A stretch of 64,000 nt of DNA. It comes from DATKWD01 sp963704815. Its GTDB lineage: Bacteria; Actinomycetota; Acidimicrobiia; Acidimicrobiales; Salinilacustritrichaceae. Below the pieces are notes generated by a model. The model was given only the letters and a program-made list of their open reading frames with translations, made no database searches and was not told the DNA's origin. The stretch is taken from positions 1 through 64,000 of the forward strand of contig CAVPHU010000003.1 of the NCBI GenBank assembly GCA_963704815.1, in the 5' to 3' direction. Positions within the stretch are counted from its first letter, which is position 1. The number at the start of each line of letters is the position of its first letter. Of this stretch, positions 35,910 through 44,731 are shown in pieces. Made by a program: the position numbers and the translations under genes.

Positions 35910-37478
35910 TCACCAGTCGGTCGGGACGTAGTCCTTGAGGAACTGGCCCCACACGTGGTGGTCGGTGTTGAACCCGTCGATGATCGGATCGACGATGCGG
36001 GCCGCGCCGTCGACGATGTCGAGCGGTGGGTGGAACCCGTGCTCGGCCGTCTTCTGTTCGGCGATCGCCACCGGATCCTCGTCGCTCACCCAGCCGGTGT
36101 CGACGCTGTTCATGTGGATGCCGTCGGCCTGGAAGTCGGTGGCCGACGTGCGGGTCATCATGTTCAGGGCCGCCTTGGCCATGTTGGTGTGCGGGTGACG
36201 CGTCGTCTTGAACCGTCGGTAGAACTGGCCCTCGACGGCCGACACGTTGACGATGTGCTTGTCCCGCTCGGGCGTCCGGAGCATCAGCGGCTTCAGACGG
36301 GCGTTCAGCACGAACGGGGCGACGGCATTGACGAGTTGGGTCTCGAGCAACTCGACCGACGACACCTCGTGCAGCAGCATCCTCCAGGAGTTCCGGCCGC
36401 GGAGGTCGACCTGCTGGAGATCCTGGTCGAGGCGACCTTCAGGGAACAGCGCAGCCTGCGCCTCGACCTCCTCAGGGAGCAACGGCGTCTGTGACAACGC
36501 TGCGGCATGGGTGAGGCCGACCGGACCGGTGGCCTCGGCGACGGGCGCGAGGGCACCCGGAGCGTCTGATGGCAACAGGTGATAGCCGCGCAGACCCTCG
36601 TAGGAGCCGACCAGGGCGAGCACCTCGCTGGGCAACTCGGAGGACGCCGCCGTCTCGCCCTCCATCATGTGACGGTAGAAGTCGGGCGGTCGCCGGACGG
36701 TCTGGCACGCGTTGTTGACGATGAAGTCGAGCCGGTCGTGAGTCTCGATCAGGTGGTGACAGAACGCCTCGACGCTGGGGGTGTGACGCAGGTCCAGACC
36801 GAACACCTCGAGACGGTCGCCCCAGGCGGCGAAGTCGGGCTCGGCGGCGTAGCGAGCCGCGGCGTCGCGCGGGAACCGGGTCACGACGATCAGGCGTGCG
36901 CCGCACCGCAGAAGCTTGATGCCCGCCTGGTAGCCGATCTTCACCCGCCCGCCGGTCAGGAGCGCCACTCGCCCGGAGAGGTCGGTCGTCTCTGACCGCT
37001 TCGCGAAGTTGAACGTCGCGCACTCCGGGCACAGCTGGTCGTAGAAGCGGTGCAGCTCGCGGTACTTCGCCTTGCAGACATAGCAGTGCTGCTCATCGAC
37101 CGCCTCGCGGAAGTCCGCTTCGTCGACGTCGGCCTGCACGAAGTCGTCGGGCGGGAACGTGTTGGGCGTGGTGAACACCGGCTTGTTGCGCAGCCGGCGG
37201 ATGCCGGTCGCGTCCAGCTTCTCGCCGTCGCGCGCGAGCTTCTCGGCTCGGCGCTTGTTGCGGCGCGACTTCACCCGGAGACGCCGCTGTTCCGGATCGG
37301 CGCAGAACACGTCACCCGCGGCGTTGAGCAACGCGACCCGTTCGTCGGTCGACAGATCGGAGAGCAGGCCGGTGGTCGCGGCGATCTGCTGGAGGAACGC
37401 GGTCGTCTCGAGCAGGCGGCGGCGTAGCTCGTCGGGGTCGTCGTCGGAGAGGTGGGCCGACTCGTCGTCTGCAGTCAC
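35910..37478 (-). CDS. Atypical SDR oxidoreductase with zinc-finger-like N-terminal extension
   Basis: About 522 residues from a GTG at 37478 (a TTG at 37514 is the alternative). The N-terminal 160 residues are a charged helical region ending in two CxxC pairs (QHCYVCKAKYRE and QLCPECATFNF), a likely zinc site. The Rossmann SDR domain follows: GRVALLTGGRVKIGYQAG, VVTRFPRDAA, DFIVNNACQT. At the catalytic position the usual Tyr-x-x-x-Lys is replaced by T-N-M-A-K (HPHTNMAKAALNMMTRTSAT), so Tyr is missing but Lys stays. VSAVEGQFYRRFKTTRHPHT gives the preceding Ser. Related proteins occur in fungi and plants. Substrate unknown; not obviously in an operon. Confidence 0.75.
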   Translation of the reverse strand: MTADDESAHLSDDDPDELRRRLLETTAFLQQIAATTGLLSDLSTDERVALLNAAGDVFCADPEQRRLRVKSRRNKRRAEKLARDGEKLDATGIRRLRNKPVFTTPNTFPPDDFVQADVDEADFREAVDEQHCYVCKAKYRELHRFYDQLCPECATFNFAKRSETTDLSGRVALLTGGRVKIGYQAGIKLLRCGARLIVVTRFPRDAAARYAAEPDFAAWGDRLEVFGLDLRHTPSVEAFCHHLIETHDRLDFIVNNACQTVRRPPDFYRHMMEGETAASSELPSEVLALVGSYEGLRGYHLLPSDAPGALAPVAEATGPVGLTHAAALSQTPLLPEEVEAQAALFPEGRLDQDLQQVDLRGRNSWRMLLHEVSSVELLETQLVNAVAPFVLNARLKPLMLRTPERDKHIVNVSAVEGQFYRRFKTTRHPHTNMAKAALNMMTRTSATDFQADGIHMNSVDTGWVSDEDPVAIAEQKTAEHGFHPPLDIVDGAARIVDPIIDGFNTDHHVWGQFLKDYVPTDW

Positions 37479-37541
37479 GGGTGCATCAGAGGTGCCGCTG
37501 ACCCGCGGGGTCAACTCGGTTCGCCTCGAACCGAGGCCGGG

Positions 37542-38777
37542 TCAGCCTCCGAGACGCTCGAGCTCGGCGTTGTCGCACCGCGGACCGGTGTTCACCGGGT
37601 TGCACCGTGCCGGCTGGCCGTCCGGGATGCTTGCGAAGTAGTCGGAGAACGGAGACGACCCGGGCAGGGGGTAGTCGGTGCTGACCCACTGGGCGCCGCT
37701 CTCGATCGCGGCGTCGCGCTGGGTCGTGTCGCCCGACCGGGCCTGGTCGGTCGGCGAGTCGGCCCGCGTCCGCACCACGTAGCCCTGTGCCACCAGCCAT
37801 TGGATGATCGGGACCGTCCCGACGGGCCCGTTCACCTTCACGAACGCGGCGTCGGCGTCGCCCGGCACGCCGTTGGTGAAGATCGGCCGCCCCTCCAGGG
37901 ACGGACGACCGTCCCGGTAGAGGTCGCGCTTCTCGCCGCCGTTGTCCATGAGGAGGATCACCTTGCCGCGCGCATCGCGAAGCGTCGGCCACCCATCGGT
38001 GAGCACCGCTTCCTGCAAGGTCGCGTGGTCGCCCCGCACGTCATCGGGCGTGATCAGGTCTCGATCGTCGAACACCGATCGGATCTCGGCATCCAGCGCA
38101 TCGAGCTCCGGAGCGCCGATCGGAAGCGGCTGCACGAACCCGAGACCCGGATCGGGAATCGGGTCGTCCTTGAGCTCGACGAGCACGGCGATGGGCAGAT
38201 GTGCGGGATGGGCATCGGACCAGGACTCGACCTGCTCGAGGCAGTCGACCAGGGTCAGGCAGGACGACTCGAAGTCGAGCTCTTGGACGTGGAGCACCTT
38301 GAACCCGGGCTCGAGCAGCTCGGGCGGCGTGACGTTCGGCAGGCCGGCGAGATCGAGGCCCTTGCGTTCGGCGTAACGGCCGCCGTCCGGGTCGGAGAAC
38401 ACGTCGATCTCGATCTGGCGGATGGCCTGCTCGGAGAACTGCTCGTCGAGGGGCACGTGCGAGTACTCGAGCGAACTGCCGAGCGTCTCGTCGAAGGCGT
38501 AGAGCAGCTCCAGCAGGTCAGGTGCGATCGCCTGCTTGTAGCTGTTGTGCGTGCCGAGCACCTGGATCTGGTTCAGGCGGAGGCACCGAGTCAGCAGGTT
38601 GTGGTTGGCCGGGCGGCGATCACCTCCGGGCGCATCGTCGGCGGAAACGCCCGCACACGCCTTCCCGTTCACGCCAGGCTTCGCCGCCGCGCTCGGCAAC
38701 GGCATGGCCAAGGCAAGCAACAACACGACCGCTGCGAGCAGCGACCCTCTGGTGAACGACCCTCTGGTGGACGACAT
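37542..38777 (-). CDS. Secreted Ca-dependent phosphatidylinositol phospholipase C-like protein
   Basis: A 411-residue protein. A signal peptide (residues about 1-32, LLAAVVLLLALAMPLPSAAA) is followed by the PLC TIM-barrel signature IQVLGTHNSYKQAIAPDLLE with the catalytic His, EIDVFSDPDGGRYAER, KVLHVQELDFESSC and AVLVELKDD. The last third includes the second barrel half (GKVILLMDNGGEKRDLYRDG, QWVSTDYPLPGSSPFSDYFA). This matches the Ca-dependent PI-PLC family described in streptomycetes. Several cysteines fit an exported protein. Start at the ATG at 38777, directly after a GTG. Confidence 0.8.
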   Translation of the reverse strand: MSSTRGSFTRGSLLAAVVLLLALAMPLPSAAAKPGVNGKACAGVSADDAPGGDRRPANHNLLTRCLRLNQIQVLGTHNSYKQAIAPDLLELLYAFDETLGSSLEYSHVPLDEQFSEQAIRQIEIDVFSDPDGGRYAERKGLDLAGLPNVTPPELLEPGFKVLHVQELDFESSCLTLVDCLEQVESWSDAHPAHLPIAVLVELKDDPIPDPGLGFVQPLPIGAPELDALDAEIRSVFDDRDLITPDDVRGDHATLQEAVLTDGWPTLRDARGKVILLMDNGGEKRDLYRDGRPSLEGRPIFTNGVPGDADAAFVKVNGPVGTVPIIQWLVAQGYVVRTRADSPTDQARSGDTTQRDAAIESGAQWVSTDYPLPGSSPFSDYFASIPDGQPARCNPVNTGPRCDNAELERLGG

Positions 38778-38838
38778 CACGATCCCCCGATCGGTGAACC
38801 GGTGACCGTAGTCGCAGCCGGGTGAGGGTGCGGCGTCC

Positions 38839-39699
38839 TCAGCCGCCGGTGCCGATGCGGGGGAACGCCGGCGGGCGCTTCTGGAGGAAGCTCTGGACGC
38901 CTTCCTTGAAATCCGGCCGGTCGAAGCTCTCGACCATCAGGCGCTGCGCCTCGGCCTCGGCTTCGGCCAGCCCGCGGTGGGTGTGCTCGTTCACCTGGCG
39001 CTTGATGATGGCCATCGAAGCGGGCGAGCAACGCTCGGCGAGGTCGCGCACGTAGGCGAGGCTGTGGGGAACCACCTCGTCGGCCGGCATCGCCCGATGG
39101 ACGATGCCCATGCGCTCGGCCTCGGCCCCTCGGACCTTGCGCGACGACATGATGACGTCGAGGGCGGCGCCCGACCCCGCGACCTTCGACATGAGCCAGC
39201 CGACGCCCCACTCGGCGATCAGGCCACGCTGGGGGAACGCCACCAGCAGGGGTGCGTCCTCGGCCATGAAGCGCACGTCGCAACACATGGCGATCGGCAC
39301 GGCCATGCCGGCCACCGCACCGTTGATGGCGGCGACCACCGGCTTCTGGGTGCCGAGCAGCCAGGTGTAGCCACCATCGAAATCCGCGGGGAGCGGCGGA
39401 TCCCACTCGAAGCGAAGCGAGTCGTCGATCGGGTCGTTCCTGGTCGAACCGGCCGAGATGTCCGACAGCATGTTCATGTCGGCGCCGGCACAGAACGCGC
39501 GTCCCGCACCGGTGATGACGGTGCCCACCACCGCGGGGTCGGCCTCGGCGCACGCCACCGCGTGGCGGACCTCGATGCCCATGCGATTGGTCCAGCCGTT
39601 GAGCGAGTCGGGGCGGTTCAGCGTGATCAGCGCGACCGGGTCGTCGACGGCGTAGCTGATGTCCTGATAGTGGTCACAGCCTGCGGGATCGGGTCCCAT
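38839..39699 (-). CDS. Enoyl-CoA hydratase/isomerase family protein
   Basis: A 286-residue crotonase-fold protein. ALITLNRPDSLNGWTNRMGI, GRAFCAGADMNML and INGAVAGMAVPIAMCCDVRF show the CoA-binding oxyanion hole; AFPQRGLIAEWGVGWLMSKV carries the usual catalytic Glu region. The C-terminus (VQSFLQKRPPAFPRIG) is typical for acyl-CoA hydratases of fatty-acid breakdown, but the exact substrate is open. The start at 39699 has GGAGG six bases upstream; an ATG at 39711 is in frame but has no ribosome site. Confidence 0.88.
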   Translation of the reverse strand: MGPDPAGCDHYQDISYAVDDPVALITLNRPDSLNGWTNRMGIEVRHAVACAEADPAVVGTVITGAGRAFCAGADMNMLSDISAGSTRNDPIDDSLRFEWDPPLPADFDGGYTWLLGTQKPVVAAINGAVAGMAVPIAMCCDVRFMAEDAPLLVAFPQRGLIAEWGVGWLMSKVAGSGAALDVIMSSRKVRGAEAERMGIVHRAMPADEVVPHSLAYVRDLAERCSPASMAIIKRQVNEHTHRGLAEAEAEAQRLMVESFDRPDFKEGVQSFLQKRPPAFPRIGTGG

Positions 39700-39772
39700 C
39701 TCGTCCTCCATGCGGTCGATGTCGCCCTCGAAACCTAGGCCATGTCCTCGACGTGTTCGTGGCCCGACGCGC

Positions 39773-39801
39773 CGCTGCCGCGGCACGGGGCCGCGGCAGC
39801 G
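39773..39801. terminator. GC-rich hairpin at the 3' side of the quaternary-amine transporter operon
   Basis: Arms CGCTGCCGCGGC (39773-39784) and GCCGCGGCAGCG (39790-39801) form a 12-base stem with a five-base loop, 38 bases past the stop of the substrate-binding protein on the minus strand. A closely related arm forms the palindrome at 43437-43462 on the other side of the operon. Confidence 0.6.
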
Positions 39802-39838
39802 TCGGTTCTTCGCGGCGTCGCCGCCGGTCAGAGACGGA

Positions 39839-40770
39839 TCAGATGAGGCCCTTCTCGGTGAGCCACTCGGTGGCGACCTCGTCGGACTCGCGGAGTTCGA
39901 TGTCGGTCTCGGTGTTCCAGGCGAGCAGGTCCTCGGTCGTGATGGCTGCACTCAGCGCGTTCAGGTCGTCCGCGAGCCCGTCGTAGGCGTCGAGCACCTC
40001 GGTGTCGATGATCGGCGCGATGTTCTGGGCGGGGAAGAGTCCCTTGTCGTCCTCGAGCACCTTGAAGCCCTCGGCCTCGATCTGCGGGGCCGTCGTGTTC
40101 CAGACCACGGCGTCGACTTCGCCGGCGGTCAGGGCCTCGCCCAGCAGCGGACCGAACTCGATGGTGGTGGTGTCGGCGAACTCGATGCCGTAGACCTCCG
40201 GGTCGGTGAAGCCGATGAAGCACTGGGGACGCTCGAAGCACTGAGCCGAGGCGCCCGAGCACGAGTCCGGCATCGGCGATGTCGGAGATCGTCGTCGCCC
40301 TCCTGGTCGCCCCGCACGACGAAGGCGTCGCCGTCGACGGCGGGCGAGTAGTCGAGCACGGTGGCGCCGATGTCCTCGTAGGCGGGCGTGATGGTCTCGA
40401 CGACCGTGTCCGGGTCGCCGGACGGATCGGCGTCGGGCACGAGCTCGGCCTGCGAACCACCGATGTAGTCGACGATCAGGTCGAGGTCGTCGTTCTCCAG
40501 GCCGTCGATGGCCTCGACCCGGAAGCCGGCGGGTGTGAGGATCTCGACGTCGTAGCCCTTGGCCTCGAGGTACTGGCCGTAGACCTCGGCGATGGTGATG
40601 GCCTCGCTGAAGTCCTGCCCACGCAGCCGGATGGTCGGCCCGTCCTGGGGCTCAGCCTCAGTGTCGTCGCCGGCGGCATCACTCCCGCTGTCGCCGTCGT
40701 CGCCGCAAGCGGCTCCGATCAGGGCGAAGAGGAGGAACAGCGCGACGGTCAGTCGGCGGGAACGGGTCAT
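39839..40770 (-). CDS. Quaternary-amine ABC transporter substrate-binding lipoprotein (two frameshifts)
   Basis: OpuAC/ProX-type binding protein of about 310 residues. A lipoprotein signal (VALFLLFALIGAAC with Cys at about 22) precedes an acidic linker and the binding domain: IRLRGQDFSEAITIAEVYGQ, EILTPAGFRVEAIDGLENDD, DLIVDYIGGSQAELVP. The rest continues in other frames; removing one base at 40290 and one at 40267 gives a smooth join GDDISDIADADSCSGASAQC. The end, LLAWNTETDIELRESDEVAT, is typical. It would capture glycine betaine, choline or a similar osmolyte outside the membrane. Last gene of the ATPase-permease-permease-binding protein operon. Confidence 0.87.
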
Positions 40771-40795
40771 GGGGTTGCTCTTTCGTTTGTCGGGT

Positions 40796-41524
40796 TCACC
40801 GGGTCTTGGCCCGGCTCAATCGGCGCACGCCTCTGGGTAGCACAGTTCGTTCGAGAAGTCCCAACGAGAGGCCGGTCAGGGCAGCCAAGGCCGCAACCAG
40901 CATGGCACCTCCGAGCACGAGCGTGTCGTTGTTCTGGCCGAGCCCGTCACGGACGTAGCGGCCGATGCCGTCGCCGCCGAGGAACGCACGAATCGATTCG
41001 GTGGCGACGACCTGCACCGCGGCCACCCGGATCCCGGCCATGATCACCGTGGTGGCCAGGGCCAGTTCGACCTTGAACAGCACACTGCGCTCGGTGAAGC
41101 CCATCGCCCGCGCGGCGTCGACGGCGCCGGCGTCGACCCCTCGGACGGCGGTGTAGGTGTTCAGGTAGATCGGGGGAAGCGACAGCAGCAGCAGCGCGAT
41201 GAAGATCGGCCAGGGTTCGAACCCCCAGCCCTCACGGAGCGAGATGGGTACCAACAGCCCGGCGACGGCGAACGTGGGAACGGCCCGACTCAGCGACACG
41301 GCCGCCGTCGATCCGAGCTCGGCCCGGCCGTAGTGGGCGAGCCAGGCGGCGCAGCGGCACGGCGAGCACCACCGCGACCAGGACCACGGCCGCACAGAGC
41401 GTCACGGTGTCCCACAGCGAGGTCGAGGATGCCCTGCGGAGCCGGTCCAGGTGTCCGCCGTCGTGAACCACTCGACGAGGCCGATGTCGCGGGGAACCGC
41501 CGCCTGGCCGACGAGCCCGCTCAT
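40796..41524 (-). CDS. Quaternary-amine ABC transporter permease 2 (three frameshifts)
   Basis: About 241 residues. N-terminal MSGLVGQAAVPRDIG and VEWFTTADTWTGPQGILDLL, first membrane segment VTLCAAVVLVAVVLAVPLAA, then TFAVAGLLVPISL, IALLLLSLPPIYLNTYTAVR and the EAA-type coupling loop GVDAGAVDAARAMGFTERSV. Single extra bases at 41440, 41418 and 41351 explain three frame changes within 90 bases; the repaired sequence is continuous. This is the OpuCB/D-like integral membrane subunit. Its ATG overlaps the stop of permease 1 (ATGA). Confidence 0.82.
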
Positions 41525-42199
41525 GACGACCGCGCCCGACGGAGCCACGGGGTGACGGCGACGCCGATGAGGTAGATCAGTCCGTCGAGCGCCAGGGCGA
41601 GGAAGATGGCCAGAAGCGCCCCGAGCGTCATCGGGCGTCCAGAAGGCTCGACGCAGACCGTCGAGGATCAGCCGGCCCAGGCCACCCTGGCCGATGATGG
41701 CGGCGATGGTGACGAGCCCGACGGTCGAGACCATGGCGATGCGCAGCCCGGTGATGATGTACGGCACGGCGAGCGGCAGTTCCACGGTCAGCACTCGGCG
41801 GGTGGGGGTCAGGCCCATGCCGTCGGCGGCCTCCCGGACGGCGTTGGGAACCGATCGGAAGCCGGCGATGATGTTCGTCACCAGGATCAGCAGCGTGTAG
41901 AGGGTCAGCGGGATCACGGCGCTGGTCCGGGTCAGCCCGAAGTACGGAACGAGAAGCGCGAACAGCGCGATGCTCGGGATCGTGTAGAGGAAGCCGGTGA
42001 AGCCGGTGATGGGACCCGTGGCCCAACGGAACCGCAGTGCCATGGCGGCCAGGACCGACGAGAGCAGGAAGCCGAGCGCCACCGACACCAGCGTCAGCTG
42101 GAGGTGCTGGATGAGCGCCTCCTGGATCCGGTCCCACTCGTCCACGATGTACTCCCACCGCAGCAAGGGGTTCCTCGCCTCTGCCAGCACGCCGGTCAC
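41521..42199 (-). CDS. Quaternary-amine ABC transporter permease 1 (frameshift at 41632)
   Basis: About 225 residues. After MTGVLAEARNPLLRWEYIVD come membrane segments LTLVSVALGFLLSSVLAAMA, TGFLYTIPSIALFALLVPYF, LYTLLILVTNIIAGF and the coupling loop PNAVREAADGMGLTPTRRVL, then IGQGGLGRLILDGLRRAFWT. An extra base at 41632 hides the end, MTLGALLAIFLALALDGLIY and VTPWLRRARSS. The GTG start at 42199 overlaps the repaired ATPase stop (GTGA). Confidence 0.85.
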
Positions 42200-43381
42200 C
42201 GCTCGTTCGCTTCGTCGCGAGCCGGATCGTGGGCCAGCCGGGCGCGGCAGGGCCTCGAGGGTGACCACGCCCCCGAAGCGGCCTCCGTCATCGATGACCG
42301 CAACCGCACTGTCCGAGGTCATGATGAGCTCCATCGCGTTGCGCAGCGTGCTGTCGGGCGTGACCAGGCTGGCCGGCTCTGCCCGAGGCGCATCGACGGG
42401 CAGCCGCCCGTCGGCGAGGTCGTCGCCGCTCACCCAGCCGAGGAACGCGTCGCCCTCGAGAATCCCGACCCACTCCACGCGGTAGTCGTCCATCACCCGT
42501 CGGGCCTCGGCCGCATCGGCCGTCACCTCGACCACCGGACCCCGATCGAAGGGGAGCTCACCGACCGATGCCAGCTGGAGCCGCTTCACGCCACGGTCAT
42601 CGCCGACGAAGGACTCGACGAACTCGTTGGCCGGCGACCGGAGGAACTCGTCGGGTGCTGCGTACTGCTCGAGGATCCCGCCGACGTTGAGCATCGCGAT
42701 GCGGTCGGCGAGCTTCAGCGCCTCGTCGAGATCGTGGGTCACCAGGACGATCGTCTTGTGGACCTGCTCCTGGAGGTCGAGGAGTTCGTCTTGCAGCCGG
42801 GACCGCACGATCGGGTCGACCGCGCCGAACGGCTCGTCCATCAACAGGACCGGCGGGTCGGCGGCCAGGGCCCGGGCCACCCCGACCCGCTGCTGCTGTC
42901 CGCCCGACAGCTCGTCCGGGTACCGGTCGAGCATGCCATCGTCGAGCCCGACCAGAACGGCGAGCTCCTGAAGACGCTCGGCGGTCCGCTGTTTGTCCCA
43001 ACCGAGCGTCTTCGGCACCGTGGCGATGTTCTGGCCGATCGTCCGATGGGGAAACAAGCCGACCTGCTGGATCACGTAGCCGATGTCGCGCCGGAGCTGC
43101 GCGACCGGCCGAGTCGTGACGTCCTCGCCGTCGATCTCGATGCTCCCCGAGGTCGGCTCGATGAGCCGGTTGATCATCCGAAGCGTGGTGGTCTTGCCAC
43201 ACCCGGACGGGCCGATCAGCGCGACCAATGAGCCGCGAGGGATCTCGAGGCTGAGGTCATCGACCGCAGGCGGCCCCTCCTCGCTGAAGCGCTTCGTGAC
43301 GCCGCTGAGGCGGATGGCGGTGTTGCTGCTGATGGTTCGATCCCTGCGAGCCGGCGGTGATGCGTTCCTGCTCCGCACCAC
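42196..43381 (-). CDS. Quaternary-amine ABC transporter ATPase with CBS-like domain (frameshift near 42246)
   Basis: About 394 residues. Walker A GPSGCGKTTTL, Q-loop YVIQQVGLFPHRT, signature YPDELSGGQQQRVGVARAL, Walker B PPVLLMDEPFGAVDP and switch His VTHDLDEA are intact. The C-terminal region (residues about 255-385) has a CBS-like pattern, VEWVGILEGDAFLGWVSGDD and AVAVIDDGGRFGGVVTLEAL, the osmosensing module of this transporter class. One extra base at 42240-42250 shifts the last 17 codons; repaired, it ends RLAHDPARDEANER. The GTG start at 43381 is uncertain; family sequence begins about 20 residues in. Confidence 0.88.
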
Positions 43382-43436
43382 CCTAATGAGCGGTGCCGCG
43401 CTCGAAGGTCTCGGTGTGCCGCCGGCGGGACGCGAC

Positions 43437-43462
43437 GCTGCCGCGGCGTACGCCGCGGCAGC
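43437..43462. terminator. Perfect 26-base palindrome between the Calx-beta gene and the transporter operon
   Basis: GCTGCCGCGGCGT (43437-43449) is followed directly by its reverse complement. It lies 25 bases past the Calx-beta stop and 55 bases upstream of the ATPase start on the minus strand, suiting a terminator for the former. Its arm CTGCCGCGGC also occurs in the hairpin at 39773-39801. Confidence 0.6.
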
Positions 43463-43486
43463 ATCGGCCTTCGGTGCTCGACGGTC

Positions 43487-44569
43487 TCAGCCGTGCATGG
43501 TGGCGTCGAGGCTCCCGTCGGGAATCTCGATGCCGTACTCCTCTTCGTTCTCGCGAACACGGCGGGCGATGACCCAGCTCAGAGCGACGATGCCCAAGCC
43601 GGCGACGAGCAACAGCAGGCCGATCGAGCGGCTGCTCTGATCAGACGCCGGTTCGCCGTCGAGGGCCGCCGCCTGCTCGCCGATCCCGGCGTTCAGGTCG
43701 GTGACCGCGGTGGTCGCCGTGGGTTCAGCAGGCGTGTCTCCACCGGTATCGGAACCCGAGCCGGCCGGTGCGGCCACATCGTCGTCGAGGATGCGGCCGA
43801 GCGCCGTGCCGTCATCGATCGAGCCGGCACTCGCCTGCTCGATGAATGCGATCACCAGCTCGTCGTCTTCGATTTCGGTGTCACCGGCGACCGGAACCGT
43901 CAGGGTGACTTCGGTGGTCCCAGCAGCCAGCACGCCGGTCGTCGCGACCGGGGTGAAGTCGGTGTCGGGCTCGGCCTCCAATCCCAGTGTCCCGGTGAGG
44001 AAGTCGAACGTCACGTTTGACAAGGGCGCATACGAGGCTCCGACCGTGAAGGCCAGTTCGGCCCCATCGCCCGGCTGTCCTTCGACGACCTGGGTGTCGA
44101 CCAGGTCGAGCACGGGTCCGTCGCCGTCCAGAAGGGTGCCGGAACCGTTGCCATCCCCGATGGTGAGGCCGTCGGCGTTGCTCAGGGTGGCCACGAACGT
44201 CTCGGCCGGTTCGACCCCGTCGTCCTCGTCGAGCGTGAGGGTGACCGTTGCTCCCGTGCTTCCGGCGAGGAAGAAGACCGTCTGGTCGACGAGGCCGGTG
44301 AAGTCGCTGACGTTGGTCTCGCCGTGCGAGACGGCAACGTCGACCGTGGTGTTCGAAGTGGCCGCCTTGTTGAGCGACACGGTGAAGTTGATGTGGCCGT
44401 CGGATTCTTGAGCGACCGCATCGCTGATGCCGACGATCGGGTCGTTGGGCGCGAGCCCGGGACCGTCCTCGTCGATCTCGGTCAGCTGTGGGGCCGCGCC
44501 GGCCGTTCCGGTGAGCATCGCCAGCACGGCGACACTTCCGATGAGCAGGGTGCGCATCCGGGTGTTCAT
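43487..44569 (-). CDS. Surface protein with Calx-beta domains
   Basis: A 360-residue protein with a signal peptide (LLIGSVAVLAMLTGTAGAAP), two Calx-beta-like modules (VAQESDGHINFTVSLNKAAT ... TVTLTLDEDDGVEPAETFVA; and VVEGQPGDGAELAFTVGASY ... AGDTEIEDDELVIAFIEQAS), a Thr/Pro-rich stretch, and a C-terminal membrane helix (IGLLLLVAGLGIVALSWVIA) with basic tail RRVRENEEEY. Calx-beta domains bind calcium and are used in cell-surface adhesion. The start has AGGAGG eight bases upstream. It is divergent from the ECF sigma gene over 162 bases and could be one of its targets. Confidence 0.8.
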   Translation of the reverse strand: MNTRMRTLLIGSVAVLAMLTGTAGAAPQLTEIDEDGPGLAPNDPIVGISDAVAQESDGHINFTVSLNKAATSNTTVDVAVSHGETNVSDFTGLVDQTVFFLAGSTGATVTLTLDEDDGVEPAETFVATLSNADGLTIGDGNGSGTLLDGDGPVLDLVDTQVVEGQPGDGAELAFTVGASYAPLSNVTFDFLTGTLGLEAEPDTDFTPVATTGVLAAGTTEVTLTVPVAGDTEIEDDELVIAFIEQASAGSIDDGTALGRILDDDVAAPAGSGSDTGGDTPAEPTATTAVTDLNAGIGEQAAALDGEPASDQSSRSIGLLLLVAGLGIVALSWVIARRVRENEEEYGIEIPDGSLDATMHG

Positions 44570-44731
44570 GATCAGGACCTCCTGGTCTCCGGCGAGCGGC
44601 GTTCGCCCGCTTCGAGGGTCCTGACCCCCGGGGCGTCGGTGCCTTACGAGAATGCTCAGGAATTCTTTCGAGAATCTCGTAAGGCCGGTGCCGTTGGCGG
44701 GTCAGGACCGAGAAGCCGCGACAATGAGGAG

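Noticed and set aside
41402..43381. Apparent ATPase-permease fusion protein
   Set aside because: The fusion results from one extra base near 42246 that hides the ATPase stop; repaired, the stop overlaps the permease GTG (GTGA), the normal arrangement.
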